From NCBI RefSeq assembly GCF_004785645.1, contig NZ_SRPE01000003.1, forward strand, positions 340,557 to 404,556: a DNA stretch of 64,000 nt. The letters run 5' to 3'. Below the pieces are notes generated by a model that had not been told where the DNA came from, made no database searches, and saw only the letters and a program-made list of their open reading frames with translations. Shown here one piece after another: positions 25,623-33,983 of this stretch. The stretch is from Empedobacter tilapiae (GTDB lineage Bacteria; Bacteroidota; Bacteroidia; Flavobacteriales; Weeksellaceae). Each line of letters starts with the position of its first letter. Position 1 is the first letter of the stretch. The translations under genes and the position numbers were made by a program.

Positions 25623-25904
25623 TTATGATAAAACATCTCTAATTTCAGGGTTTTTATCAAACTGAGCTTTAGAAAAAGGACACAGAGGGATAACCTTTAT
25701 GTTTTCTTTTCTAACCCAATCAACTAAGCTTAATAAAGCTTTTTTACCAACACCTTGACCGCCATAAGCTTCATCAACTTCCGTATGATCGATAATAATT
25801 TTGTCATTACCAGCCCAAACATAAGCCATTTCTCCAGCTTTTTTATCGCCATCTAAAACGATAAAAGCACCATTTTTTTTATCATCAATTTGTTTAATTT
25901 CCAT
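25623..25904 (-). CDS. Small GNAT-type N-acetyltransferase (YidJ/YjdJ-like)
   Basis: A 93-residue protein with a minimal GNAT core: strands around GAFIVLDGDKKAGEMAYVWAG, then IIIDHTEVDEAYGGQGVGKKALLSLVDWVRK containing the acetyl-CoA pyrophosphate loop (Q/G-x-x-G-x-G/A), and a final VIPLCPFSKAQFDKNPE. This short type is common in bacteria and lacks a known substrate. It lies 24 bp behind pirin and may be cotranscribed with it. Confidence 0.88.
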   Translation of the reverse strand: MEIKQIDDKKNGAFIVLDGDKKAGEMAYVWAGNDKIIIDHTEVDEAYGGQGVGKKALLSLVDWVRKENIKVIPLCPFSKAQFDKNPEIRDVLS

Positions 25905-25928
25905 CAGTTTTATTTTTTAAGTTGTTTA

Positions 25929-26801
25929 TTAATCTTCTAAAGTACCAAATTTTCCGTTATTAAAATCCTCGAAAGCTTCTCGAATTTGCTCTTGTGTATT
26001 CATCACAAAAGGGCCATAAGAAGCGATTGGCTCATTAAGAGGTTCTCCACTCAAAATTAATACCACACTATTTTCTGTTGCTTCTATTGAGAAATCTTCG
26101 CCTTCGTTTGTAAACAATAACAAATGATCAGTTGGAACAATTTCTTGATTATTTACTTTTATTTCTCCATCAATAACTAATAAAACGGTATTGTAATTTG
26201 CAGGAAAATTAAAATTAGCTTTTCCTCCTTCGTTCAATTTTGCATTCAGCATATTAACAGGAGAAAATGTTGATGCAGCACCTTTTGTTTGGTTGTATTC
26301 ACCAGCAATAACTTCGATAAAACCATTTTCAACTTCTACAGTTGGAATATCTTTATGTTCAATCGCTTGATATTTTGGAGTGCTCATTTTATCCTTTGCA
26401 GGAAGATTTACCCACAATTGAACCATTTGGAAAATACCACCTTGTTTGTAAAATTCTTCTGCATGATATTCTTTGTGTAAAACACCCGAAGCTGCTGTCA
26501 TCCATTGTACATCTCCTTGCTGAATTGTTCCACCTCCACCAGAACTATCGTGATGCGAAACGCTTCCTTCATAAGCAATTGTTACCGTTTCGAAACCGCG
26601 ATGTGGATGCACGCCAACACCTTTTGGTCTGTCTGTTGCTGGGAAATGAAATTTTGAATTGTAATCCAACATAATAAATGGATCCATTCTTCTCATATCT
26701 AAATGATAACCACTTGGAATGAAGTTATGAACTCTAAATCCGTCTCCTACAAAATGTGGTTCTCTTGGTGCAATCACTGCTTCTATATTTTTTGTATTCA
26801 T
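25929..26801 (-). CDS. Pirin family protein
   Basis: A 290-residue bicupin. The N-terminal cupin carries the metal-site residues H65 and H67 (HPHRGFET), H109 and E111 (LHKEYH). It has the family sequences SVSHHDSSGGGGTIQQGDVQWMTAASG and MVQLWVNLPAKDKM; a second cupin ends the protein. Several bacterial pirins (YhhW) have quercetin 2,3-dioxygenase activity, but the physiological role is usually unknown. Cytosolic. The small GNAT gene follows after 24 bp. Confidence 0.93.
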   Translation of the reverse strand: MNTKNIEAVIAPREPHFVGDGFRVHNFIPSGYHLDMRRMDPFIMLDYNSKFHFPATDRPKGVGVHPHRGFETVTIAYEGSVSHHDSSGGGGTIQQGDVQWMTAASGVLHKEYHAEEFYKQGGIFQMVQLWVNLPAKDKMSTPKYQAIEHKDIPTVEVENGFIEVIAGEYNQTKGAASTFSPVNMLNAKLNEGGKANFNFPANYNTVLLVIDGEIKVNNQEIVPTDHLLLFTNEGEDFSIEATENSVVLILSGEPLNEPIASYGPFVMNTQEQIREAFEDFNNGKFGTLED

Positions 26802-26947
26802 AATGATTTTTTATATGTTTTTATTTTTGTTATACAAATTTACGAAGCTAAATAGTCGATTATATTGATGTAGGTTAAGAAGTGTTTTTGAACAAGCTAG
26901 GTGTGATTATATACAATTTATAAAGGATTAATTTAATTCATAAAATT

Positions 26948-26995
26948 ATTAAAACTAGAAAAGCATCTCAATTGAGATGCTTTTCTAGTTTTAAT
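26948..26995 (-). terminator. 48-bp perfect palindrome, terminator of hutU
   Basis: Each 24-nt arm is exactly complementary to the other (centre GCATCTCAATTGAGATGC). It lies 15 bp past the hutU stop on the minus strand. The remaining 26802-26947 gap shows no further feature. Confidence 0.85.
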
Positions 26996-27010
26996 GTTTG
27001 AAGTTGATCA

Positions 27011-28990
27011 TTACAATAAATCTTCATTAACAATATTAGGTAAAGTAACTTTCAACAAAGGTTCTTCTTCCATCGCACGTTTGATCGCAAAAATAGCTTC
27101 TTCGTTTCTTGCCCAAGAACGTCGAGCAATTCCATTGTTTACATCCCAATGCAACATCGATTTTAGACGTTGTTCAGCGTCTGAAGACCCATCTAACAAC
27201 ATTCCAAAACCACCATTGATAACTTCTCCCCAACCAACGCCACCACCGTTGTGAATAGAAACCCAAGTCGCGCCTCGAAAACTATCTCCAATTACATTGT
27301 GAATTGCCATATCAGCCGTGAATTTTGAACCATCATAAATATTAGATGTTTCACGGAAAGGAGAATCTGTTCCAGAAACATCATGATGATCGCGCCCTAA
27401 AACAACTGCTCCGATTTCACCTTTCGCAATTGCATCGTTAAAGGCTTTCGCAATTTTAATTCTTCCTTCAGCATCAGCATATAAAATACGTGCTTGAGAT
27501 CCAACAACCAATTTGTTTTCTTGAGCACCTTTTATCCACGTAATATTATCTTGCATTTGTTGCTGAATTTCTTTCGGAGAATGTTGCATGATTTCTTCTA
27601 AAACTTGACAAGCAATTTCATCCGTCTTTTGTAAATCTTCGGTTTTTCCTGATGTACAAACCCAACGGAAAGGTCCAAATCCGAAATCGAAACACATAGG
27701 TCCCATAATGTCTTGCACATACGAAGGATATTTAAAATCGATATTATTTTCTGCCATTACATTTGCACCAGCACGAGAAGCTTCTAACAAAAAGGCATTT
27801 CCATAATCGAAAAAATACGTTCCTTTCGCCGTATGTTTATTGACAGAATCTGCATGACGCCGTAGCGATTCTTGTACTTTTTCTTTGAATAATTCTGGAT
27901 TGTTTGCCATCATTTCATTGGCTTCATCGAAAGATAATCCAACAGGATAATAACCGCCAGCCCAAGGGTTGTGCAAAGAGGTTTGATCTGAACCTAAGTC
28001 AATGTATAGATTTTCTTGGTCAAATTTTTCCCAAACATCAACCACATTTCCATCATAAGCAATCGAAACAACTTCTTTATTTTCTTTGGCTTCGCGAACA
28101 CGAGCAACTAATTCATCCAAATTAGTAATCACTTCATCCACCCAACCTTGTTCATGACGTTTGTATGTCGCAGCAGGGTTTACTTCGGCAGTTACAGAAA
28201 CAACACCTGCGATATTTCCCGCTTTCGGTTGCGCACCAGACATTCCACCAAGTCCTGCCGTTACAAATAATTTACCAGCCGTACCTTCATTATCGATTTT
28301 GCGACAACCATTCAAAACGGTAATCGTTGTTCCATGAACAATTCCTTGCGGACCAATGTACATATAACTTCCAGCGGTCATTTGCCCGTATTGAGAAACA
28401 CCTAACGCATTCATCTTTTCCCAATCATCCGGTTTCGAATAATTAGGAATCACCATTCCATTCGTAACGACAACGCGCGGAGCATTTTTGTGTGAAGGAA
28501 ATAAACCCATTGGATGCCCAGAATACATCACCAAGGTTTGCTCTTCTGTCATTTCAGACAAATATTTCATCGTTAATAGATATTGCGCCCAGTTTTGGAA
28601 AACGGCACCATTTCCACCATAGGTGATTAATTCTTCTGGATGTTGAGCTACTGCGTGATCCAAGTTATTTTGAATCATTAATTGAATTGCTTTTGCTTGT
28701 TGCGAATTTCCTGGATAATCTGTAATTGGACGTGCAAAAATTTTGTAATCAGGCATCAAACGATACATATAAATACGCCCGAAATCTTCTAATTCTTGCT
28801 TAAATTCTGGAATTAGTTCAGCATGATCTTTTGGTTCGAAATAACGCAATGCATTTTTAAGCGCTAATTTTTTTTCGTCTTCCGATAATATTTCTTTACG
28901 CTTAGGTGCGTGACTTATATTAGGATCTCTCTCTTTTTTTTGAGGTAAAACAGAAGGAATACCTTGTTTTATTTGTTCTTGAAAAGTCAT
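27011..28990 (-). CDS. hutU: Urocanate hydratase
   Basis: A 659-residue enzyme that converts urocanate to imidazolone propionate with tightly bound NAD+ as an electrophile, the second step of histidine degradation. Recognisable family sequence includes ELITYGGNGAVFQNWAQY, LVMYSGHPMGLFPSH, MTAGSYMYIGPQGIVHGT, GLGGMSGAQPKA and the C-terminal GRDHHDVSGTDSPFRETSN with GGVGWGEVINGGFGMLLDG. It is longer than the roughly 550-residue enteric form, matching the long Bacteroidota type. It is transcribed on the same strand as hutH, separated from it by two small non-hut genes. Confidence 0.97.
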   Translation of the reverse strand: MTFQEQIKQGIPSVLPQKKERDPNISHAPKRKEILSEDEKKLALKNALRYFEPKDHAELIPEFKQELEDFGRIYMYRLMPDYKIFARPITDYPGNSQQAKAIQLMIQNNLDHAVAQHPEELITYGGNGAVFQNWAQYLLTMKYLSEMTEEQTLVMYSGHPMGLFPSHKNAPRVVVTNGMVIPNYSKPDDWEKMNALGVSQYGQMTAGSYMYIGPQGIVHGTTITVLNGCRKIDNEGTAGKLFVTAGLGGMSGAQPKAGNIAGVVSVTAEVNPAATYKRHEQGWVDEVITNLDELVARVREAKENKEVVSIAYDGNVVDVWEKFDQENLYIDLGSDQTSLHNPWAGGYYPVGLSFDEANEMMANNPELFKEKVQESLRRHADSVNKHTAKGTYFFDYGNAFLLEASRAGANVMAENNIDFKYPSYVQDIMGPMCFDFGFGPFRWVCTSGKTEDLQKTDEIACQVLEEIMQHSPKEIQQQMQDNITWIKGAQENKLVVGSQARILYADAEGRIKIAKAFNDAIAKGEIGAVVLGRDHHDVSGTDSPFRETSNIYDGSKFTADMAIHNVIGDSFRGATWVSIHNGGGVGWGEVINGGFGMLLDGSSDAEQRLKSMLHWDVNNGIARRSWARNEEAIFAIKRAMEEEPLLKVTLPNIVNEDLL

Positions 28991-29045
28991 TTTTTTTGTG
29001 TTTTTATGTTTTGCGTTAAACGCTATAAGTTTTACGATTTTTTGT

Positions 29046-29077
29046 TGTTATTCTGAACTTGTCGAGGAATCTCGTTC
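29046..29077. repeat. Possible dispersed intergenic repeat
   Basis: The segment TTATTCTGAACTTGTCGAGG then AATCTCGTTC resembles the 'CATTCTGAACt..g..GAATCTC' sequence found many times in intergenic regions of Bacteroidota genomes, as I remember it. Only one copy is in this window. It contains a short hairpin CGAG-GAAT-CTCG. Confidence 0.4.
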
Positions 29078-29080
29078 AAA

Positions 29081-29455
29081 TTACATTTCTTTCTTCAAAT
29101 CTTTATCAATAAAAAATAATAGGATAAATCCGACAAAATAACAAAGTAAATCAATCCACGAAAATGATGTTCCGATAATTATTCGAGCTGCTTTGTTATA
29201 TCCTAGACCAATCATTTCTACAAAATTAAAATATTGTAAAATTTCAACTACAAAAGAAAAAATCAACGTAAAAATGGCAATGTTAATTGCTTCTGTGTTG
29301 ATAAATGCTTTGATAAAATAGTAAATAAAAATCACGACTAAAATATCACCAACAAAAGGACGAATGATTTTGTCTTTGATGTACAATGCAATAATTACTT
29401 CAATCAAAAAGATAATAATTGCAATTATGAATGATTTTTTATCGAGTTTGAACAT
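29081..29455 (-). CDS. DUF2809 family membrane protein
   Basis: A 124-residue protein with four hydrophobic helices. IRPFVGDILVVIFIYYFIKAF near residues 30-50 is the DUF2809 hallmark; FSFVVEILQYF and WIDLLCYFVG follow. The family is distantly related to VanZ in layout and is of unknown function. The preferred start is the ATG at 29455 directly after the upstream gene's TAA (TAATAATG); an ATG at 29467 would overlap that gene by 10 bp. It sits inside the hut gene cluster. Confidence 0.82.
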   Translation of the reverse strand: MFKLDKKSFIIAIIIFLIEVIIALYIKDKIIRPFVGDILVVIFIYYFIKAFINTEAINIAIFTLIFSFVVEILQYFNFVEMIGLGYNKAARIIIGTSFSWIDLLCYFVGFILLFFIDKDLKKEM

Positions 29456-29457
29456 TA

Positions 29458-30009
29458 TTAATTCCATTTATCAAGTTGACTAAAAGCATCCTCTATTCGT
29501 TCTTGTGCTTTTGCAGGAAGCTCGTTATAATTAGAAGATTTCATGATTTTACCATTTTTATTCTCTTCTAATGTAAAGACTTTATCCTTGTATAGAATAA
29601 AATATCCGACAATAAAACGTTCTTCTGTTTCTAAATTTTCTTCGCTAAAAGCCGTATATGCAATTCCAATTTTTGCATCATCTGTAAAAAATCCTCCACG
29701 TTTTCCCCAGATGAAAATCGTGTTATTACTACTTCTTTTGTCTTTCAAATTCTGTTTCCATTCCAAACCATCTTTTTTATATTCTTGTATAAAAATGGTG
29801 TCTGGCGTTACACCTTTTGCAGGTTTTGAGTAAACGATACAAAATTTTTCATTTCCCATATCAACACGAAAACCTTGTATAATTCGGCTTCCTTCGTAAG
29901 GTAAAAACTCAAATTCTTCAGGTTTACTATCTCCAAAAGTTGTCGTTTGGGCTTGAGAAATTATTGATATTAATAAAAATAAAAGTAGGATTAGGCGGTT
30001 GTTTTTCAT
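29458..30009 (-). CDS. Small exported protein, family not recognised
   Basis: A 183-residue protein with a signal peptide (LILLLFLLISIISQAQ) and a mature domain of about 160 residues, probably beta-rich. No motif is recognised. It starts 4 bp after hutH and is followed without a gap by the DUF2809 gene, so it should be cotranscribed with hutH. Confidence 0.68.
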   Translation of the reverse strand: MKNNRLILLLFLLISIISQAQTTTFGDSKPEEFEFLPYEGSRIIQGFRVDMGNEKFCIVYSKPAKGVTPDTIFIQEYKKDGLEWKQNLKDKRSSNNTIFIWGKRGGFFTDDAKIGIAYTAFSEENLETEERFIVGYFILYKDKVFTLEENKNGKIMKSSNYNELPAKAQERIEDAFSQLDKWN

Positions 30010-30013
30010 TTTA

Positions 30014-31522
30014 TTAAAAACTTAATATTAATTTTTTGAAATCATCTGTTTGTAGCAAATCGATTATATTATTGATGTCATCTCCAATCAAACGATCTTC
30101 TTCTAATTTTGGACAAACTGAACGAACTTTTGTGAAAACTTCTTCTAAGAAAGCACTTGTTTTACGTGGTCTTCTAAATTCTAAACCTTGGCAAGCGTAC
30201 ATTAATTCGATTGCTAAAATACGTTCTACGTTGTCTAAGACTTGGTTGAATTTTCGTCCAGAAATACTTCCCATCGAAACATGATCTTCTTGTCCCAAAG
30301 AAGTCGGAATACTATCTGCAGATGCAGGGAAACACAAAGTTTTGTTTTCTGTACAAAGTGCAGCAGATGTATATTGAGGAATCATGAAACCAGAATTTAA
30401 TCCTGAACTTTCTGTTAATAATTTTGGTAAACCATATTTTCCTTCGATTAATAAATATTGACGACGATCCGAAATATTTCCTAATTCTGAAGCCGCAATT
30501 GTTGCATAATCTAATACCATTGCTAATGGTTGTCCGTGGAAATTCCCACCTGAAATAGCTTCTTCGTCTGAGACAACGATTGGATTATCAGTAACAGAAT
30601 TTAATTCGATTTCTGCTAATTCTTGCAAATGGAAAAAAGCATTTCGTGATGCGCCGTGAACTTGAGGCATACAGCGTAACGAATATGGATCTTGGACACG
30701 ACCACAATCAGCGTGAGAGAAAGCAATTTCAGAACCTTTCAATAAATTTCGCATACGTTCTGCAACCAACAATGTTCCTTTGAATGGACGAACTTGATGC
30801 AATTCTTCTTCGAATGGACGAGGAGAACCTTCGTAAGCTTCTAATGATAAAGCTCCTGCAACATCAGCTAAATTCAATAAATATTCGAATTTTTCTAAAC
30901 CATTTAAAGCATGAGATAAAATGAATTGTGTTCCGTTAATTAATCCTAAACCTTCTTTCGCAGAAAGATGTAAAGGTTGTAAATTGTGTTTGGCTAAAGC
31001 TTCTTTTGTCGAAACAATTGTATCGCCATCCCAAACTTTTCCTTCACCAATTAATGGTAAAAATAAATGAGATAATGGTGCTAAATCTCCAGATGCTCCA
31101 ACAGATCCTTTTTCAGGAACGACTGGAATAATATCTTTTTCAATCATTAATAAAATTCGTTCCACAACATCTAAAGTCACACCTGAATATCCTTTTGACA
31201 AAGCATGTGCTTTTGCAATTAACATGGTTTTAGAAATTTCTTTCTTGATTGGATTTCCAACACCAACCGCATGACTGATCAATAAATTATGTTGAAGTTG
31301 ACGTGTTTCTTCTTCAGAAATTTTAGTATCGCAAAGTGGTCCAAAACCAGTATTAATTCCATAAACTGTTTGTCCAGAAGCAACTATTTTAGCAACGTTC
31401 TGTTGAGATTTTAAGATTTGTTCTTTACTTGCTTCATTAAGCTTAATTTCGATGTTTCCTTCTTTGATTCCTTTGTAATCCTCGAACGAAAGAAAATCGA
31501 TACCGTAAGTTTTCTTGATCAT
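30014..31522 (-). CDS. hutH: Histidine ammonia-lyase
   Basis: A 502-residue enzyme that deaminates L-histidine to urocanate, the first step of histidine utilisation. The MIO prosthetic group arises from Ala-Ser-Gly at residues 143-145 within GSVGASGDLAPLSHL; YGINTGFGPL near the N-terminus carries the catalytic Tyr. NGTQFILSHAL, QDPYSLRCMPQVHG and TDNPIV are also as expected. The start at 31522 is used; the longer frame to 31561 would include the TATCTTTG promoter element. First gene of a minus-strand group leading to hutU; hutI and hutG are not in the window. Confidence 0.97.
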   Translation of the reverse strand: MIKKTYGIDFLSFEDYKGIKEGNIEIKLNEASKEQILKSQQNVAKIVASGQTVYGINTGFGPLCDTKISEEETRQLQHNLLISHAVGVGNPIKKEISKTMLIAKAHALSKGYSGVTLDVVERILLMIEKDIIPVVPEKGSVGASGDLAPLSHLFLPLIGEGKVWDGDTIVSTKEALAKHNLQPLHLSAKEGLGLINGTQFILSHALNGLEKFEYLLNLADVAGALSLEAYEGSPRPFEEELHQVRPFKGTLLVAERMRNLLKGSEIAFSHADCGRVQDPYSLRCMPQVHGASRNAFFHLQELAEIELNSVTDNPIVVSDEEAISGGNFHGQPLAMVLDYATIAASELGNISDRRQYLLIEGKYGLPKLLTESSGLNSGFMIPQYTSAALCTENKTLCFPASADSIPTSLGQEDHVSMGSISGRKFNQVLDNVERILAIELMYACQGLEFRRPRKTSAFLEEVFTKVRSVCPKLEEDRLIGDDINNIIDLLQTDDFKKLILSF

Positions 31523-31543
31523 TTTTTCGAATTTGTGATACTT

Positions 31544-31551
31544 CAAAGATA
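31544..31551 (-). promoter_or_regulatory. hutH promoter -7 element
   Basis: TATCTTTG on the minus strand (TAnnTTTG), 21 bp before the ATG at 31522. No obvious operator is seen beside it. Confidence 0.6.
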
Positions 31552-31637
31552 ATCTTTTCATTGATTTGATAAAAGATAGAAATCATTTCAGATGTAATAA
31601 ATTGAGATTTGATAAGGTTTTATAACACTATCTTTTA

Positions 31638-31645
31638 TAAATTTG
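31638..31645 (+). promoter_or_regulatory. folE promoter -7 element
   Basis: TAAATTTG (TAnnTTTG), 16 bp before the ATG. The nearest TTTG upstream (31608-31611) is 26 nt away, longer than usual. Confidence 0.5.
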
Positions 31646-31661
31646 CTAAAATTTTTATGTA

Positions 31662-32339
31662 ATGTGTGATAAACATCTTCATGACGAAATGGGGGACGAC
31701 CATATTTCAGCAAACTTAGAAACGCCTTTGAGAGCTGATGCCTTTGAGTTGTCTGCTGAAGAAAAAGTGGAAAAGATAGAAGCGGATTTCCGTAACATCA
31801 TGGAAACTTTAGGCTTAGATTTAACAGATGATAGTTTGAAAGGAACGCCAAAACGTGTTGCGAAAATGTTCGTAAAAGAGATTTTTGGTGGTTTATTGCC
31901 AGAGCGTAAGCCTGGAATGTCAACTTTCGAAAATAAATATAACTACAATCAAATGTTGGTTGAAAAGGATATCGTGGTTTATTCAACTTGCGAGCATCAC
32001 TTTTTACCAATCGTTGGACGTGCACATGTTGGTTACATCTCGAAAGGGAAAGTAATCGGATTGTCTAAAATGAATCGTATTGTAGAATATTATGCAAAAC
32101 GTCCGCAAGTACAAGAGCGTTTGACAATGCAAATTGTGAAAGCAATGCAAGAAGCGTTAGGTACAGATGATGTAGCATGTATTATTGATGCGAAACATTT
32201 GTGTGTGAATTCGCGCGGAATCAAAGATATCGAATCAAGTACAGTTACTGCCGAGTATGGTGGAGCATTTAAAGATAATGAGCAATTAAGAAAAGAGTTT
32301 ATTTCGTACATCGGAATGAAAACTACTTTCAATGTTTAA
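31662..32339 (+). CDS. folE: GTP cyclohydrolase I
   Basis: A 225-residue enzyme making 7,8-dihydroneopterin triphosphate from GTP, the first step of tetrahydrofolate synthesis. The zinc ligands are in [18 protein letters not shown] and in [32 protein letters not shown] is the highly conserved core and EYGGAF follows near the end. The N-terminal 35 residues are a His/Asp-rich extension. cysS starts 17 bp downstream, so folE-cysS may be one unit. Confidence 0.96.
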   Translation: MCDKHLHDEMGDDHISANLETPLRADAFELSAEEKVEKIEADFRNIMETLGLDLTDDSLKGTPKRVAKMFVKEIFGGLLPERKPGMSTFENKYNYNQMLVEKDIVVYSTCEHHFLPIVGRAHVGYISKGKVIGLSKMNRIVEYYAKRPQVQERLTMQIVKAMQEALGTDDVACIIDAKHLCVNSRGIKDIESSTVTAEYGGAFKDNEQLRKEFISYIGMKTTFNV

Positions 32340-32356
32340 AATATAAATCCTATAAA

Positions 32357-33832
32357 ATGGTAAAAGAAAATCAATTAAAATTACATAATTCCTTAACGGG
32401 ACAGAAAGAAACGTTCGAACCAATTAATCAAGATAATGTTGGAATGTATGTTTGTGGACCTACCGTTTACAGTAATGTGCATCTTGGGAATGTGCGTACG
32501 TTTATGTCATTTGATATGATTTATCGTTACCTAAAATTTTTGGGTTACAAAGTTCGTTATGTTCGTAATATTACTGATGCTGGGCATTTAACAGATGATG
32601 GAAATGTAGAAAATGATCGTTTTGTAAAACAATCTAAATTAGAGAAATTAGAACCAATGGAAATCGTACAGAAGTATACAGTTGATTTTCATAAAGTTTT
32701 AGAAAAATTTAATTTACTCCCTCCAACAATCGAGCCTACAGCAACGGGGCATATTTTAGAACAAATTGCTTTAGCGGAAAAATTAATTGATTTAGGATTT
32801 GCTTATGAAGTAAATGGATCAGTTTATTTTGATGTGGAAGCTTACAACAAAAAAGGACTTGATTATGGTGAATTGAGTAACCGTAACATCGAAGAATTAA
32901 TCAATAATACAAGAGATTTAGACGGGCAAGGAGAGAAAAAAAATCCTGTGGATTTTGCACTTTGGAAAAATGCTTCGCCTGCTCATATTATGCGTTGGGC
33001 TTCACCTTGGGGAGATGGTTTTCCTGGTTGGCACTTAGAATGTACAGTGATGAGTACAAAATATCTTGGAGATTATTTCGATATTCATGGAGGTGGAATG
33101 GATCTTAAATTCCCTCACCACGAATGTGAAATTGCGCAAGCAAAAGGTTCTAATGGACACGAGCCAGTAAAATATTGGATGCATGCAAATATGTTGACGA
33201 TGAATGGTCAGCGTATGAGTAAATCGACAGGGAATTACATTTTGCCAATGCAATTAGTGAATGGTGAAAATGATTTCTTCGAAAAACCATTTCATCCTGC
33301 TGTTGTACGTTTTTGTTTCTTACAAGCGCATTATCGCAGTGTTTTAGATATTTCAAATGATGCAATGTTAGCTTCAGAAAAAGGATATAATCGTTTGGTT
33401 GAAGCATTGAAAACATTAGAAATAATTACACCAAAGAAAACTTCTACTGTTAATATTAATGAATTAGAAGCGAAATTATACACCGCTATGGATGATGATT
33501 TCAATACGCCGATATTAATCGCACATTTATTTGATGCAGTGAAAATGATTAACTCAATCAAAGATAGTTTCGAGAATATTACAGCAGAAGATTTAGAACG
33601 TTTAAAAGCAATTATGAATGGTTTTGTTCATGATGTTTTAGGTTTAGATACAGAAGCTGCAAACGAAAGTTCTGACAAATTAGATGGTGTAGTAAAAATG
33701 CTAATAGAAATGCGTAATCAGGCACGTGTGGATAAAAATTGGGCTTTATCTGATCAGATTCGTGATGAATTAAGTGTATTAGGTATCCAACTAAAAGATG
33801 GCGCTGACGGTACTACTTTGTTTAGTCTTTAA
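32357..33832 (+). CDS. cysS: Cysteinyl-tRNA synthetase
   Basis: A 491-residue class I aminoacyl-tRNA synthetase. Cys33 in YVCGPTVY is the first zinc ligand; HLGN at 42-45 is the HIGH motif. WHLECTVMS and HHECEIAQ supply the other zinc ligands, and MSKSTGNY is the KMSKS motif. A C-terminal DALR-type helical domain includes LDDDFNTP-like sequence ([18 protein letters not shown]). It ends at a strong terminator. Confidence 0.97.
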   Translation: MVKENQLKLHNSLTGQKETFEPINQDNVGMYVCGPTVYSNVHLGNVRTFMSFDMIYRYLKFLGYKVRYVRNITDAGHLTDDGNVENDRFVKQSKLEKLEPMEIVQKYTVDFHKVLEKFNLLPPTIEPTATGHILEQIALAEKLIDLGFAYEVNGSVYFDVEAYNKKGLDYGELSNRNIEELINNTRDLDGQGEKKNPVDFALWKNASPAHIMRWASPWGDGFPGWHLECTVMSTKYLGDYFDIHGGGMDLKFPHHECEIAQAKGSNGHEPVKYWMHANMLTMNGQRMSKSTGNYILPMQLVNGENDFFEKPFHPAVVRFCFLQAHYRSVLDISNDAMLASEKGYNRLVEALKTLEIITPKKTSTVNINELEAKLYTAMDDDFNTPILIAHLFDAVKMINSIKDSFENITAEDLERLKAIMNGFVHDVLGLDTEAANESSDKLDGVVKMLIEMRNQARVDKNWALSDQIRDELSVLGIQLKDGADGTTLFSL

Positions 33833-33865
33833 AATAAGTTAAAATTACTATAACATTATAATTAA

Positions 33866-33885
33866 GCCACTTATAAATAAGTGGC
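33866..33885 (+). terminator. Terminator of folE-cysS
   Basis: GCCACTTAT / ATAAGTGGC, 9-bp stem, 2-nt spacer, then T8. Confidence 0.88.
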
Positions 33886-33922
33886 TTTTTTTTATGTAGT
33901 TTTTTAAAAATTTAACAAAAAA

Positions 33923-33954
33923 TTTGCATTATATATTTATGTTTATCATATTTG
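33923..33954 (+). promoter_or_regulatory. susC promoter
   Basis: TTTG at 33923-33926, 20-nt spacer, CATATTTG at 33947-33954 (one mismatch to TAnnTTTG), 29 bp before the ATG. Confidence 0.5.
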
Positions 33955-33983
33955 TAACAATTAGCACTAAAAATTAACATAAT

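Noticed and set aside
29046..29077. Possible insertion-sequence end or attachment site
   Set aside because: No transposase, matching second copy or target duplication in the window; listed only as a candidate dispersed repeat.
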